A stretch of 64,000 bases of DNA from Steroidobacteraceae bacterium (GCA_019634915.1 JAHCAN010000010.1:1-64000), one strand, 5' to 3'. Counted from the stretch's first letter, positions 1 to 9,740 are shown. Notes: generated by a model from the letters alone, not told the origin. Translations and numbers: made by a program.

Positions 1-115
1 CGTCGGCCTGCGCCTGCGCCTGCCGATCGCCACCGTCGGCTTCGACATCGCGCAGGCGCTGTCGATCGACGGCGCGACGCCGCGGCTGCACGTGAACTTC
101 TCGCCGAAGCTCTGA
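1..115 (+). CDS. tamA: C-terminal end of a TamA-like outer-membrane barrel protein (partial)
   Basis: Only the last 37 codons are present, reading in the frame that starts at base 2 and stops with TGA at 113-115. The peptide ends HVNFSPKL, with alternating hydrophobic residues of the kind that form the last strand of a BamA/TamA-type barrel. The stop codon shares one base with the ATG of the next gene, which is a clear TamB. In Proteobacteria tamA and tamB are usually adjacent and their products form a translocation and assembly complex spanning the envelope. The name rests mainly on this pairing, because the visible fragment is too short for independent recognition. Confidence 0.7.
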   Translation, partial: VGLRLRLPIATVGFDIAQALSIDGATPRLHVNFSPKL

Positions 116-3100
116 TGGCACGCCCCGCCAACGTCGTCCTCGTCGTGCTGATCGCGTTGCTGTGCGCGCTGCCGTTCGCGCTGCTGTGGTTCATCGCGTT
201 CACGCCCCAGGGGCTGGCGATGCTGGTCGCCCGCGTGCCCCATCGCGTCGGGCCGGTGACGATGGAAATCGGCGCGGTCAGCGGCACGCTCGCCCGCGGC
301 TTCGACGTCGCACGCTTCGAGCTGACCCACGAGCGCGTGCACCTCGTCGTCGACGGGCTGCATGCGCGGCTCGGCGTCCCGGCGCTGCTGTGGCAGACGA
401 TCGACGTGCCGGAAGCGCGCATCGGGCGCGTGCTGATCGAAGTGCGGCCGCGCACGAAGCCGCCGAACAGGGGCACGCCGAAATTCCTGCCGCGCCTGCT
501 GCGCATCGACGCCGGCGACGCGCACGTCGGCTCGATCGCGATCATCTCGCCACACGGCACCCGCACCGAGTTCACCGATGCGCAGGCGAGCGGCGTGGTG
601 CGCCACCGCTCGATACGCGTGTTCGCCGCCGCCGGCGAATTCCAGGGCATGCGGCTCAGTGCCAACGGCACGCTGCGCGCCGCCGATCCGATGCGGATCG
701 ACGCCAGCGGGCGCGCTGAGTGGGACGCGCCGCGGGCCACGCACTGGGTCGCGAACTTCACCGGCGAAGGCGACCTCGACCGGCTGAAGATCGAGGGCGG
801 ACTGAGCGCGCCGTTCATCGCCGAAGTCAGCGGCGAGGCCGCCGGGCTGACGGGCGACTGGCGGATCACGGGGCATGCGCAGCTGAGCCAGCTCGCGCTC
901 GAGGACTTCGGCGGCGGCGGCCCGCTCGGCCAGATCGACGGCGAACTCGACGTCACGGTCAACGGCGACGGCATCCGCGCCGATGGCGCGCTGCATCCGG
1001 CGGGACTCGAAGCCGGCCGCTTCGACGTGGACTTCGACGGCAAGTACGCGGCGCGCACTCTCGCGGTGCGCCGCGTGCGCTTCCGCCACCAGGGCTCGGG
1101 CGCGAGCGCCACCGCCGCGGGACGCATCCGCATCGAAGAGGACGGCCCGTGGCTCGACCTCGGCGGGCGATGGAACGACTTTCGCTGGCCACTGCCGGAC
1201 GACGAGCCGGTCATGCGCAGCGCGCAGGGCAGCTACCGGCTGCACGGCCAGCTGCCGTTCACGCTGACCGCCAACGGCGACGTCACGGCCGCGGGTTTCG
1301 GCCCGGTGCGGGTCGCACTCACCGGCGAGCTTGGCGCCGAGCGGCTGGTGGCGTCGACTCTGCGCGTCGACGGCTACGAGGCCCGCATGGACCTGCGCGG
1401 CATGGTGCAGTGGAAGCCCGCCGAAACCTGGCAGCTCGCCGGCCGCATCGCCGGCCTCAACACCGGCCTGCTCGATGCGCGCCTGCCGGGCCGCGTGAGC
1501 CTCGACATCGATGCGCGCGGCGCGGGCTTCGGTCCGGACGGCAGCCTCGACCTGCGCTTTGCCCGCCTCGGCGGCGAGCTGCGCGGCGGGCGCGCGAGCG
1601 GCCACGGCCAGCTGACCCGGCGCGGCGCGATGCTCGGCTTCCACGACGTCGACGTGCAGCTCGGCGCGACGCACGCGCGTCTCGAGGGCGGGCTGTCACC
1701 GGATTCATGGTCGCTGCGCTTCGACGTCGACGCCGACGACCTCGCGCTGCTCGAAGCCGGCGCGCAGGGCAGGCTCGCGGCCCGCGGCACGCTGAGCGGT
1801 TCGCGGCGCGCGCCGGTCGTCGACGCGACGCTGCGCGGCAGCGGCATCGATTACGCCGGCGCGAAGCTCGCCAGCATCGGCGGTCGCATCAAATTCAACG
1901 CCGGCGCGGACCAGGCGCTCGACGTCGATCTGCACGCCCGCGGTTTCCAGATGGGCGTGCGGCGTATCGACACACTCGAGGTCGTCGCGCTCGGCTCGAC
2001 CGCGGACCACACGGTCACGATCACCGCGGGGGCATCGCCGCTGCGCGTCGCAGCGCGCGGTCAGGGCGCCTACGACGACGGCCGCTGGCAGCTGCGTTTC
2101 GCGGGCATCGATCTCGAGAACGGCGACGAGGCGGCGCTGCATCTGGTCGAACCCTCGCTGCTGACGCTCGCTTCCGGCGAACTGCAGCTCGAGCCCACCT
2201 GCCTGCGCGGCGCGGCGGCGCAGGTCTGCGCGGCCGGCCACAGCAAGCCGCAGGACTGGGCCGCGACGCTGTCGGCGAAGGACCTGCCGATCAGCACGTT
2301 CACGGTCGGACTCACCCCGGGCGTCAGCTACGAAGGAGCGGTCGACCTCGAACTCGCTGCCGGCGCGCAGGGCGGAGAACCCTGGCACGGCAGCCTGCGC
2401 GCCGAACTGCGCGATGCGCAGACGCGGCGGCGCCTCGCGAACAACCGCGAGGACGTGACCGTGCTCGGCGGCGGCCTGATCGCCGCGACGGCGAACGCGC
2501 ACGAGATCATCGCCGACGCGAAGCTCGATGCCGGGCGTTCGGGCAATCTCGCCGGCCACGCGCTGATCGCGCGCGAGGGCGGGGAGTGGCGCGACTGGCC
2601 ACTCGCCGGCCACCTCGAAGTGCAGACCGATTCGCTCGGCTTCATCGCCGTGCTGGTCGATCCGGTCGACCGCTCCGCGGGCCGCCTCGCGGCCGACCTG
2701 CAGCTCTCGGGCACGCTCGGCACGCCGCGCATCGAAGGCAACCTGACGATCCGCGACGGCGAGCTCGATTTCTACCAGGTCAACCTGCCGCTGCGTGGCC
2801 TGACGATCGACACGCGCTTTCGCGAGAACACACTGACGCTCCAGGGCTCGGCGACGGCGGGCGACGGCCACCTCTCGACGCGCGGGCAACTGTCCTGGCG
2901 CGGCGGCCTGCCGTACGGCCTGATCACGATGCAGGGCGAGAACCTGCGGGTCGCGAACGTGCCCGAAGCGCGCATCTTCGCCTCGCCCGACCTCGCGTTC
3001 CACGTCGACGGGCGGCGCATCGACGTCACCGGCGAAGTCGTCGTGCCGAACGCGCGCCTCGACCCGGCCGACATCACCGGCGCAGTCTTCGCGTCGGCCG

Positions 3101-3843
3101 ACGAGCGCATCGCCGGCGAGCGCGAGGTCGATCCGTCGCAGCGCTTCGTCGTCACGACGAAGGTCAATCTCGTGCTCGGCGATCGCGTGACGATCGACAC
3201 CTACGGCCTCTCCGGGCGCCTCACCGGCTCGCTCGAGGCGCGCACCGACGAGAACGACATCGCGCGCGGTACCGGCGAGCTGTCGATCGCCGAGGGCCGC
3301 TACATCGCCTTCGGCCGCCGCCTCGACATCGAACGCGGCCGCCTGATCTTCAACAACGGCCCGCTCGCCGACCCGGCGATCGACATCCGCGCGAGCCGCG
3401 AATTCCCCGACGTCACGGCCGGCGCGAACGTGCGCGGCACGTTGCGCGCTCCAAGGCTCACGCTGTTCTCCGAGCCGCAGATTCCGCAGTCGCAGATCCT
3501 CTCGCTGCTGATCGCCGGCGGCTCGCTCGAATCGGTGCAGGCGCAGAACGGCAGCGGCCGGCGCAGCAATCCGCTCGCGGTGCAGGGCGGCGCGATCCTC
3601 GCGCAGCAGCTCGGCGAGATGGTGGGCCTCGAGGACGTGAGCCTCGAGTCCTCGCTGAACAACGAAACCTCGCTGGTGCTCGGCCGCTATCTGACGCCGC
3701 GGCTGTTCGTCAGCTACGGCATCAGCCTCACCGAGGCGATCAACACGATCAAGATGCGCTACACGCTCGGCGACGACTGGACGATCAAGCTCGAATCGGG
3801 CGCCGTGCAGAGCGCGGATCTCGAGTACACGATCGAGAAGTGA
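115..3843 (+). CDS. tamB: Translocation and assembly module inner-membrane protein TamB
   Basis: This 1242-residue protein has one N-terminal membrane anchor (about residues 6-28). A very long beta-rich body follows, with repeated short strands typical of AsmA/TamB proteins. The C-terminal DUF490 (TamB) domain covers roughly the last 350 residues and includes the segment GNLTIRDGELDFYQVNLPL and the end region LGRYLTPRLFVSYGISL. Family members bridge inner and outer membranes and work with TamA in outer-membrane protein insertion or lipid transport. The start overlaps the upstream stop (TGATG), so the two genes are translationally coupled. Length is normal for the family. Confidence 0.95.
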   Translation: MARPANVVLVVLIALLCALPFALLWFIAFTPQGLAMLVARVPHRVGPVTMEIGAVSGTLARGFDVARFELTHERVHLVVDGLHARLGVPALLWQTIDVPEARIGRVLIEVRPRTKPPNRGTPKFLPRLLRIDAGDAHVGSIAIISPHGTRTEFTDAQASGVVRHRSIRVFAAAGEFQGMRLSANGTLRAADPMRIDASGRAEWDAPRATHWVANFTGEGDLDRLKIEGGLSAPFIAEVSGEAAGLTGDWRITGHAQLSQLALEDFGGGGPLGQIDGELDVTVNGDGIRADGALHPAGLEAGRFDVDFDGKYAARTLAVRRVRFRHQGSGASATAAGRIRIEEDGPWLDLGGRWNDFRWPLPDDEPVMRSAQGSYRLHGQLPFTLTANGDVTAAGFGPVRVALTGELGAERLVASTLRVDGYEARMDLRGMVQWKPAETWQLAGRIAGLNTGLLDARLPGRVSLDIDARGAGFGPDGSLDLRFARLGGELRGGRASGHGQLTRRGAMLGFHDVDVQLGATHARLEGGLSPDSWSLRFDVDADDLALLEAGAQGRLAARGTLSGSRRAPVVDATLRGSGIDYAGAKLASIGGRIKFNAGADQALDVDLHARGFQMGVRRIDTLEVVALGSTADHTVTITAGASPLRVAARGQGAYDDGRWQLRFAGIDLENGDEAALHLVEPSLLTLASGELQLEPTCLRGAAAQVCAAGHSKPQDWAATLSAKDLPISTFTVGLTPGVSYEGAVDLELAAGAQGGEPWHGSLRAELRDAQTRRRLANNREDVTVLGGGLIAATANAHEIIADAKLDAGRSGNLAGHALIAREGGEWRDWPLAGHLEVQTDSLGFIAVLVDPVDRSAGRLAADLQLSGTLGTPRIEGNLTIRDGELDFYQVNLPLRGLTIDTRFRENTLTLQGSATAGDGHLSTRGQLSWRGGLPYGLITMQGENLRVANVPEARIFASPDLAFHVDGRRIDVTGEVVVPNARLDPADITGAVFASADERIAGEREVDPSQRFVVTTKVNLVLGDRVTIDTYGLSGRLTGSLEARTDENDIARGTGELSIAEGRYIAFGRRLDIERGRLIFNNGPLADPAIDIRASREFPDVTAGANVRGTLRAPRLTLFSEPQIPQSQILSLLIAGGSLESVQAQNGSGRRSNPLAVQGGAILAQQLGEMVGLEDVSLESSLNNETSLVLGRYLTPRLFVSYGISLTEAINTIKMRYTLGDDWTIKLESGAVQSADLEYTIEK

Positions 3844-3911
3844 TGGCTGCCCACCCGTCCCGGCCGCCGGCGGCGCGGTCGCGGCCGGCCGGGGGCGCTG
3901 ACGGGGAGGCG

Positions 3912-4112
3912 TCAACCCGCCGGCCGGCCGCGCAGCACACGCGCCGGCAGCAGGATGATCGATCTCAGCAGCTCGAACACGCCGTTGACCGCGATGCCGA
4001 GCAGCCGGAACGGCAGCAGCAGCAGCCACACGAGCGGATAGAGCAGCAGTGCGAGCAGCGCGAGCGGCCAGCAGACGACCAGCAACAGCAGCCAGAGCAG
4101 AAATCCGACCAT
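3912..4112 (-). CDS. Small hydrophobic membrane protein of unknown function
   Basis: This 66-residue protein is almost wholly leucine-rich hydrophobic ([14 protein letters not shown] at the start) and could form two membrane segments, ending in a basic tail ([10 protein letters not shown]). I chose the ATG at 4112 because a good Shine-Dalgarno sequence, GGGAGG, lies about six bases upstream; the frame stays open to 4157. It is transcribed against tamB and divergently from the copper ATPase. I do not recognise the family, and no function can be given. Confidence 0.6.
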   Translation of the reverse strand: MVGFLLWLLLLVVCWPLALLALLLYPLVWLLLLPFRLLGIAVNGVFELLRSIILLPARVLRGRPAG

Positions 4113-4186
4113 CGACGCCCTCCCGTGGCCGGCGCGCCATGCGCCAGCCCAACTCATTATCGGGTCTGAACGGGCATACTTCCATC

Positions 4187-6502
4187 ATGCAGACGCACGC
4201 CTCCGCCGACGGCAGGACCGCGACCGATCCCGTGTGCGGGATGAAGGTCGATCCGGAGAAGACCCCGCATCACGCGACGCACCGCGGCACCGTCTACCAT
4301 TTCTGTGGCGCGCGCTGCCGGGAGCGCTTCAGCGCCGATCCGGAAGAATACCTCGTGCCACGCCCGGCCGCAGCGCCGGCGGAGCCGGCCCCGGCCGGCG
4401 CGATCTACACCTGTCCGATGCACCCGGAAATCCGCCAGCCCGGCCCGGGCAGCTGCCCGAAGTGCGGCATGGCGCTCGAGCCGGAGATGCCGGGCCCCGA
4501 AGAGGAGGACAATCCCGAGCTGCGCGACTTCACGCGCCGCTTCCTCGCGTCGCTGCCGCTCACGCTCGTCGTGTTCGTGCTCGCGATGTTCGGACACCGC
4601 TTCCCGGGCCTGTCCGCCGCGACGCGCGGCTGGATCGAGTTCGCGTGCGCGACGCCGGTGGTGCTGTGGGCCGGCTGGCCCTTCCTCGAGCGCTGCGTGC
4701 AATCGATCCGCAATCGCAGTCCGAACATGTGGACGCTGATCGGCATCGGTGTCGTGGCCGCCTACGGTTACAGCGTCGTCGCGACGCTCGCGCCCGGCCT
4801 GTTCCCGGCCTCGTTCACCGAGCACGGTCGCATCGGCGTCTACTTCGAGGCCGCAGCGGTGATCATTTCGCTGACGCTGCTCGGCCAGCTGCTCGAGCTG
4901 CGTGCGCGCTCGAAGACCTCGGCCGCGATCAGGGCACTGCTCGGACTGGCGCCGAAGACTGCGCGGCGGCTGCGCGATGACGGCAGCGAGGAGGACGTCG
5001 AACTCGGCCACGTGCACAGCGGCGACCGCCTGCGCGTGCGGCCCGGGGAGAAGGTCCCGGTCGACGGCGTGGTGCTCGAGGGGCGCACGCACATCGACGA
5101 ATCGATGCTGACCGGCGAGTCGGTGCCGGTCATGAAGGAGAGTGGCGCGCAGGTCATCGGCGGCACGCTGAACGGCAGCGGCAGCCTCGTGATCCGCGCG
5201 ACCCAGGTCGGCGCGGCCACGGTACTGGCGCAGATCGTGCAGCTCGTCGCCCAGGCGCAGCGCTCGCGCGCGCCGATGCAGCGCCTCGCCGACAAGGTGG
5301 CGTTCTGGTTCGTGCTCGCAGTCATCGACATCGCGATCCTGACGCTGGTCGTGTGGGGCTTCTTCGGCCCCGAGCCGTCGTGGACCTATGCGATCCTGAA
5401 CGCGGTGTCGGTGCTGATCATCGCCTGCCCGTGCGCGCTCGGGCTGGCGACGCCGATGTCGATCATGGTCGCGACCGGGCGCGCGGCCGGCAGCGGCGTA
5501 CTATTCCGCGATGCCGAGGCGATCGAGCGGCTGCGCACGATCGACACCCTGATCGTCGACAAGACCGGCACGCTGACCGAAGGGCGCCCGGCATTCCGCG
5601 CCGCGGTGCCGGCAGGTGGCCTGTCGGTCGAGGAACTGCTGCGCCTCGCGGCGAGCCTCGACCAGGGCAGCGAGCACCCGCTCGCCGCCGCGATCGTCGC
5701 CGAGGCGCGCCGGCGCGGGCTCGCGCTCGAGCCGCCCGAGGCCTTCGAGTCGTCGACCGGCATCGGCGTCAGCGGCCGCGTCGGCGGCCGCGCGGTCGCG
5801 ATCGGCAATACGGCGCTGATGGACTCGCTCGGCGTCGATACCGCCGCGCTCGCCGCCGACGCCGAACGCCTGCGCGAGGACGGCGCGAGCGTCATGTATG
5901 TCGCGGTCGACGGCGCGCCCGCCGGCCTGCTGTCGGTCGCCGACCCGATCAAGGCGTCGACGCCGGCCGCGATCGAGGCGCTGCATGCCGCGGGCCTGCG
6001 CATCGTGATGGCGACCGGCGACGGCCTGACGACCGCGAACGCCGTCGCGCGCCGGCTCGGCATCGACGAGGTGCACGGCGAGGTGCGCCCGCAGGACAAG
6101 ATCGCGCTCGTGCAGCGCCTGCGCGCCGAGGGCCGCAAGGTCGCGATGGCCGGCGACGGCATCAACGACGCGCCGGCGCTCGCCGGCGCCGACGTCGGCA
6201 TCGCGATGGGCACCGGCACCGACGTCGCGATGTCGAGCGCGCAGGTGACGCTCGTCAAGGGCGATCTCAACGGCATCCTGCGCGCCCGCGAGCTGTCGCG
6301 CGCCACGGTCGCGAACATGAAGCAGAACCTCGCGTTCGCGTTCCTCTACAACGCGCTCGGCGTGCCGATCGCGGCCGGCGTGCTCTACCCGGTCACGGGC
6401 CTGCTGCTGAGCCCGATGATCGCGGCGCTCGCGATGAGCCTGTCGTCGGTATCGGTCGTCGGCAATGCGCTGCGGCTCGGGGCGATTGATCTGGATCAAT
6501 GA
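4187..6502 (+). CDS. Copper-translocating P1B-type ATPase with N-terminal YHS and metal-binding domains
   Basis: This 771-residue membrane pump starts at the ATG at 4187; the frame is open upstream, but that part overlaps the divergent small gene. Order of parts: a YHS-type domain ([10 protein letters not shown], about residues 14-58), a heavy-metal-binding motif [18 protein letters not shown] (about 75-98), then membrane helices. The actuator carries LTGES, the membrane metal site is CPC (about residue 414), the phosphorylation site is DKTGT (about 458), and the hinge motif is [10 protein letters not shown]. The C-terminal helix pair has NA..P.AAG and [15 protein letters not shown], as in Cu(I) exporters. 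It ends beside the FNR-type regulator gene, and an FNR box overlaps its last codons. The sequence does not tell whether it is for copper detoxification or cuproenzyme assembly. Confidence 0.93.
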   Translation: MQTHASADGRTATDPVCGMKVDPEKTPHHATHRGTVYHFCGARCRERFSADPEEYLVPRPAAAPAEPAPAGAIYTCPMHPEIRQPGPGSCPKCGMALEPEMPGPEEEDNPELRDFTRRFLASLPLTLVVFVLAMFGHRFPGLSAATRGWIEFACATPVVLWAGWPFLERCVQSIRNRSPNMWTLIGIGVVAAYGYSVVATLAPGLFPASFTEHGRIGVYFEAAAVIISLTLLGQLLELRARSKTSAAIRALLGLAPKTARRLRDDGSEEDVELGHVHSGDRLRVRPGEKVPVDGVVLEGRTHIDESMLTGESVPVMKESGAQVIGGTLNGSGSLVIRATQVGAATVLAQIVQLVAQAQRSRAPMQRLADKVAFWFVLAVIDIAILTLVVWGFFGPEPSWTYAILNAVSVLIIACPCALGLATPMSIMVATGRAAGSGVLFRDAEAIERLRTIDTLIVDKTGTLTEGRPAFRAAVPAGGLSVEELLRLAASLDQGSEHPLAAAIVAEARRRGLALEPPEAFESSTGIGVSGRVGGRAVAIGNTALMDSLGVDTAALAADAERLREDGASVMYVAVDGAPAGLLSVADPIKASTPAAIEALHAAGLRIVMATGDGLTTANAVARRLGIDEVHGEVRPQDKIALVQRLRAEGRKVAMAGDGINDAPALAGADVGIAMGTGTDVAMSSAQVTLVKGDLNGILRARELSRATVANMKQNLAFAFLYNALGVPIAAGVLYPVTGLLLSPMIAALAMSLSSVSVVGNALRLGAIDLDQ

Positions 6503-6545
6503 GCGAGCCCCCGGCCGGGCCGACAATGGCCTTGACAAAACTCAA
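6486..6545 (+). promoter_or_regulatory. Promoter region of fnr with two FNR-type boxes
   Basis: A perfect box, TTGATCTGGATCAA, lies at 6486-6499 over the end of the ATPase gene. A -10-like GACAAT lies at 6522-6527, which is exactly where it should be if the box is centred at -41.5, giving a start near 6534. A second, weaker box, TTGACAAAACTCAA at 6532-6545, covers that start point. Activation from the first and repression from the second would give autoregulation. This is inference from spacing; the boxes themselves are seen directly. Confidence 0.7.
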
Positions 6546-6562
6546 GGCCACGGACTCCCGCC

Positions 6563-7246
6563 ATGAACACCCGCTCCCCGGGCCCCATCGCCTGCCGCTC
6601 CTGCGACCTGCATGACGTCTGCCGCCTGTGCGGCCTGATCGCGATCGGTGAGCATCGCACGATGCAGCGCACCGGCGCGCTGCGCACGATCCGCGCCGGC
6701 GCCCGCCTGTACCGTGCCGGCGAGCCGGCGCATTCGCTGTTCGCGGTCCGCCAGGGCATGCTGAAGACGGTCGACGTCGGCACCGACGGCGAGGAGCGCA
6801 TCGTCGCGATCAGCACGCCGGGCGAAGTGCTCGGTACCGAGGCCTTCGGCATGCGCGTCTACGCGCACGACGTCGTCGCGCTGCAGCCGGTCGTGTGCTG
6901 CGAGCTGCCGCTGTCGCTGCTGAGCGATCAGTACGTGCGGGTGCGCGAGCTGGCCGTCGCGCTGATCAGCCTGCTGAGCCGCGCATCGAAGCCGCGCATC
7001 GCGCTCGCGCGCGGTTCGATCCGCGCCCGCGTCGGCGGGCTGATCCTCGATCTCGCGCGCCGCCTCGAGCAGCGCGGTCTCGACGGGCAACGGTTCTCAC
7101 TCGGCATGACCCGCCAGGAGATCGCGAACCTGCTCGATACGCGCATCGAAACCGTGAGCCGCGCGATCCAGAAACTGTCGCGCGAACAGGCGATCGACGT
7201 CGACGGCCAGTGGGTCACGCTGCGCTCGCTGCGCCCGGCGGATTGA
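6563..7246 (+). CDS. fnr: FNR-type oxygen-sensing transcriptional regulator (Crp/Fnr family)
   Basis: This 227-residue regulator has an N-terminal C-x2-C-x5-C (CRSCDLHDVC, C11, C14, C20) and a further cysteine pair in VVCCELP near residue 112. These correspond to the four ligands of the oxygen-labile [4Fe-4S] cluster of FNR/ANR. A cyclic-nucleotide-binding-like beta roll follows, then a helix-turn-helix whose recognition helix reads ETVSRAI. That keeps the E-x2-S-R contact set which reads TTGAT half sites in FNR. It therefore should bind the TTGAT-N4-ATCAA boxes found in this window when oxygen is absent. It sits directly before the anaerobic ubiquinone genes. Orthologues are also called anr; the choice of name is a convention. 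Confidence 0.95.
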   Translation: MNTRSPGPIACRSCDLHDVCRLCGLIAIGEHRTMQRTGALRTIRAGARLYRAGEPAHSLFAVRQGMLKTVDVGTDGEERIVAISTPGEVLGTEAFGMRVYAHDVVALQPVVCCELPLSLLSDQYVRVRELAVALISLLSRASKPRIALARGSIRARVGGLILDLARRLEQRGLDGQRFSLGMTRQEIANLLDTRIETVSRAIQKLSREQAIDVDGQWVTLRSLRPAD

Positions 7247-7284
7247 CCGGAGTCAACACGGCCGCCGGCGCCTGAGGTCACGAT
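7243..7284 (+). promoter_or_regulatory. FNR-type box and putative promoter of ubiU-ubiV
   Basis: The box TTGACCGGAGTCAA (7243-7256) begins four bases before the end of the fnr gene. It differs from the consensus by one base in each half. Its centre is 41.5 bases before the A of the ubiU ATG. A weak -10 match, CACGAT (3 of 6, with the two most conserved positions kept), is at 7279-7284. This would make the transcript start at the ATG itself. Confidence 0.55.
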
Positions 7285-7290
7285 GCCCGG

Positions 7291-8310
7291 ATGAGCCTCG
7301 AGCTGGTCTGTCCGGCCGGCACGCTGCCGGCGCTGCGTGCCGCGGTCGATCATGGCGCCGACGCCGTCTACATCGGTTTTCGCGGCGCGACCAACGCGCG
7401 CAATTTCCCCGGCCTGAATTTCGGCGAGGCCGAAGCGGCCGAAGGCATCGCCTATGCGCACCGGCGCGGCGTGCGCGTGTTCGTCGCGCTCAACGTCTAT
7501 CCGTCGCCCGGGACATGGTCGGCCGCCACCGACACGATCGACTGCACCGCGCGACTCGGCGCCGACGCACTGATCCTCGCCGACCCCGGCCTGATGCAGT
7601 ACGCGGCGCGCAGGCATCCGGGCCTGCGGCTGCACCTGAGCGTGCAGGGCTCGGCGACCAACTGGCGCGCGATCGAGTTCTACCGGCGCGAATTCGGCAT
7701 CCGGCGCGCGGTATTGCCGCGCGTGCTGTCGGTCACGCAGGTCGCAAGGCTGGTCGCGCGCACCAGCGTCGAGATCGAAGTGTTCGGCTTCGGCAGCCTC
7801 TGCGTGATGGTCGAGGGCCGCTGCGCGCTGTCGTCGTTCGCGACCGGCCAGTCACCCAATACCCATGGTGTCTGCTCGCCGGCACATGCGGTGCGCTGGG
7901 AGGAAACACCCGAAGGCCGCCAGTCGCGGCTCGGCGGCATCCTGATCGACCGCTACGCGCCGGGTGAACCCGCCGGTTATCCGACGCTGTGCAAGGGCCG
8001 CTTTCGCGTCGAGGACAAGGTGTTCCACGCGCTCGAGGAGCCGACGAGCCTGAATGCGCTCGACGTGCTGCCCGCGCTGATCGCCAGCGGCGTCGTCGCG
8101 GTCAAGGTCGAGGGCCGGCAGCGCTCGCCGGCCTATGTCGGCCAGGTCACGCGCCTGCTGCGCAGCGCGATCGACCTGTGCGAGGCCTCGGGCGCGGGCA
8201 GAACGGCGGGCGGGGACTGGACCGTACCCGCCGAACTCGTCGCCGCGCTCGATGCGCTCGCCGAAGGCCGCACCCATACGCTCGGCGCCTACCACAGGCC
8301 CTGGCAATGA
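7291..8310 (+). CDS. ubiU: O2-independent ubiquinone biosynthesis hydroxylase subunit UbiU (U32 peptidase-like)
   Basis: This 339-residue protein matches UbiU (formerly YhbU) along its length: start LVCPAG.LPALRAAVDHGADAVYIGF, then FGFGSLCVM.EGRC, GVCSPA and TLCKGR. Those four cysteines are the ligands of the [4Fe-4S] cluster in the UbiU-UbiV complex. The family is peptidase U32 by fold but works in oxygen-independent hydroxylation of the ubiquinone ring. The ORF ends GAYHRPWQ like E. coli UbiU. The stop overlaps the ubiV start (ATGA), so the two subunits are co-translated. The FNR box upstream fits the anaerobic role. Confidence 0.96.
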   Translation: MSLELVCPAGTLPALRAAVDHGADAVYIGFRGATNARNFPGLNFGEAEAAEGIAYAHRRGVRVFVALNVYPSPGTWSAATDTIDCTARLGADALILADPGLMQYAARRHPGLRLHLSVQGSATNWRAIEFYRREFGIRRAVLPRVLSVTQVARLVARTSVEIEVFGFGSLCVMVEGRCALSSFATGQSPNTHGVCSPAHAVRWEETPEGRQSRLGGILIDRYAPGEPAGYPTLCKGRFRVEDKVFHALEEPTSLNALDVLPALIASGVVAVKVEGRQRSPAYVGQVTRLLRSAIDLCEASGAGRTAGGDWTVPAELVAALDALAEGRTHTLGAYHRPWQ

Positions 8311-9197
8311 GCGCGCGCCCGATGCGCCTCGCGGTGGGGCCCATTCTCTATCTGTGGGAGCGCCGCGCGGCGCTCGATTTCTACGCCGCGCTGTGCGACG
8401 CACCCGTCGACATCGTGTATCTCGGCGAAGTCGTCTGCAGCAAGCGGCGGGTACTCCAGCGCGAGGACTGGCCGGCGGTCGCGCTCGAGCTCGAGGCGGC
8501 CGGCAAGGAGGTCGTGTACTCGACGCTGGCGTTGATCGAGGCCGAATCGGAACTCGCGACGATGGCGCGCATCATCGACGCGGCCGGCGGGCGCTTCGAA
8601 GCGAACGACATGGCCGCCGTGCAGTACGCCGCCGGCCGGCCTTTCGTCGCCGGCCCGCACCTGAACATCTACAACGACGCGACGCTCGGCCTGATTGCCG
8701 CGCAGGGCGCGAACCGCTGGGTCGCGCCCGTCGAGCTGCCGCTCGCGACGGTCGCGGCGCTCGCCGCGCGGCGACCGCCGGGTCTCGAGATCGAGATGTT
8801 CGCCTACGGCCGCCTGCCGCTCGCGTTCTCGGCGCGCTGCTTCACCGCCCGCGCGCACGACCGGCCGAAGGACGACTGCGGCTTCATCTGCGGCGACTAC
8901 CCGGACGGCCTGACGCTGTACTCCCGCGACAACCAGCCGTTCCTCGCGCTGAACGGCATCCAGACCCAGTCGGCGGCCGTGCACAATCTGCAGCCACAGG
9001 TCGCGGCGCTGCGCGAGGCCGGCGTCGACATCCTGCGCCTGTCGCCGCAATCGCGGGACTTCCCCGCGGTGATCGCGGCGTTTCGTGCCGCGCTCAGCGC
9101 GAACGGCGCCACGGCCGCGTGTCCGCCGGCGGCGCTTCCGGGTGGCTACTGTGATGGTTATCCGCGGGGCGCAGCCGGGATAGACCATGCAGGGTGA
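8307..9197 (+). CDS. ubiV: O2-independent ubiquinone biosynthesis hydroxylase subunit UbiV (U32 peptidase-like)
   Basis: This 296-residue partner of UbiU starts at the ATG that overlaps the ubiU stop by four bases. The core reads LAVGPILYLWERRAALDFYA and VYLGEVVCSKRR. A second cysteine cluster, ARCFTARAHDRPKDDCGFICGDYP, supplies the other ligands of the family's [4Fe-4S] site. The last ~35 residues are low in similarity to what I know of the family and overlap ubiT, which is read from the other strand (9094-9197). The tail may therefore be dispensable. Confidence 0.95.
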   Translation: MSARPMRLAVGPILYLWERRAALDFYAALCDAPVDIVYLGEVVCSKRRVLQREDWPAVALELEAAGKEVVYSTLALIEAESELATMARIIDAAGGRFEANDMAAVQYAAGRPFVAGPHLNIYNDATLGLIAAQGANRWVAPVELPLATVAALAARRPPGLEIEMFAYGRLPLAFSARCFTARAHDRPKDDCGFICGDYPDGLTLYSRDNQPFLALNGIQTQSAAVHNLQPQVAALREAGVDILRLSPQSRDFPAVIAAFRAALSANGATAACPPAALPGGYCDGYPRGAAGIDHAG

Positions 9198-9642
9198 GGC
9201 TGGCCACGGGACCGGGCAGCACCGCGCGCAGATGCGCGGGCAGATCGTATTCCCAGCCGTCGAGCAGGTTCTTCAGGTGCAGTCCGGTCTCGGTCTCGCC
9301 CTCCACCGCGAGCCGGCGCTGGAAGAACAGCGTGTCGGGATCCTGTTCGCGGCGCGCGAGCGCAACGAAGTCCGCGAACCTGCCGCGGATCGTCACGTGG
9401 GGCGCGCGCGTCGATGGCCGCAGCCCGCCGGCGACGATCTCGAAGCCGATCTCGAGCGGGATGTCCTCGACACTGAGGCGCAGGTGCTTGCCCTCGAGCT
9501 GCGCGAGCTCCGCGGCGAGCGGCTGGCCGCGCAGCAGCTGGTTGACCGCGAGCGTGAGCAGCCGGGTCTGCAGTGCCGCCGGCGCAAGCCGCAGCAGCGG
9601 TCGGATCACGGTGGCCGGATCGGGCACGGCGAACTGGGGCAC
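9094..9642 (-). CDS. ubiT: Anaerobic ubiquinone biosynthesis accessory factor UbiT (SCP2 lipid carrier)
   Basis: This protein of about 182 residues has the SCP2 sterol-carrier core [46 protein letters not shown], compared here in pieces with E. coli UbiT ([30 protein letters not shown]). UbiT binds prenylated intermediates and works with UbiU-UbiV under anoxia. I prefer the GTG at 9642 because GGAG lies six bases upstream. An ATG at 9672 is the alternative, but it would start before the predicted transcription start (about 9665). It converges with ubiV and diverges from ubiD, so ubiU, ubiV, ubiT and ubiD form one group. Confidence 0.9.
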   Translation of the reverse strand: MPQFAVPDPATVIRPLLRLAPAALQTRLLTLAVNQLLRGQPLAAELAQLEGKHLRLSVEDIPLEIGFEIVAGGLRPSTRAPHVTIRGRFADFVALARREQDPDTLFFQRRLAVEGETETGLHLKNLLDGWEYDLPAHLRAVLPGPVASLTLHGLSRLRPADNHHSSHPEAPPADTRPWRRSR

Positions 9643-9699
9643 GGCACACTCCGCAGTCTGGCGAGCGCGCATTCATGCCACGCACCGCCCTGCGACGGC

Positions 9700-9713
9700 T
9701 TGATTTCGGTCAA
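9700..9713. promoter_or_regulatory. FNR-type box between ubiT and ubiD
   Basis: TTGATTTCGGTCAA has one mismatch to the FNR consensus. It lies in the short divergent gap. Placed at -41.5 it predicts a ubiT start near 9665, with a weak -10 (CATGAA, 9672-9677). For ubiD it is only 34.5 bases before the ATG, too close for ordinary activation. It may mainly serve ubiT, or hold ubiD down. Confidence 0.55.
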
Positions 9714-9740
9714 CGCGGCGCGCGCGCGGGATCACGCGCG

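Noticed and set aside
1705-4188. Long open frame opposite tamB
   Set aside because: It is the antisense shadow of a high-GC gene; its sequence is Arg/Ala-rich with no family pattern, and tamB explains the region.
6532-6537. TTGACA as a -35 element for fnr
   Set aside because: No -10 is present 16-18 bases downstream; the dyad is better read as a second FNR-like box.
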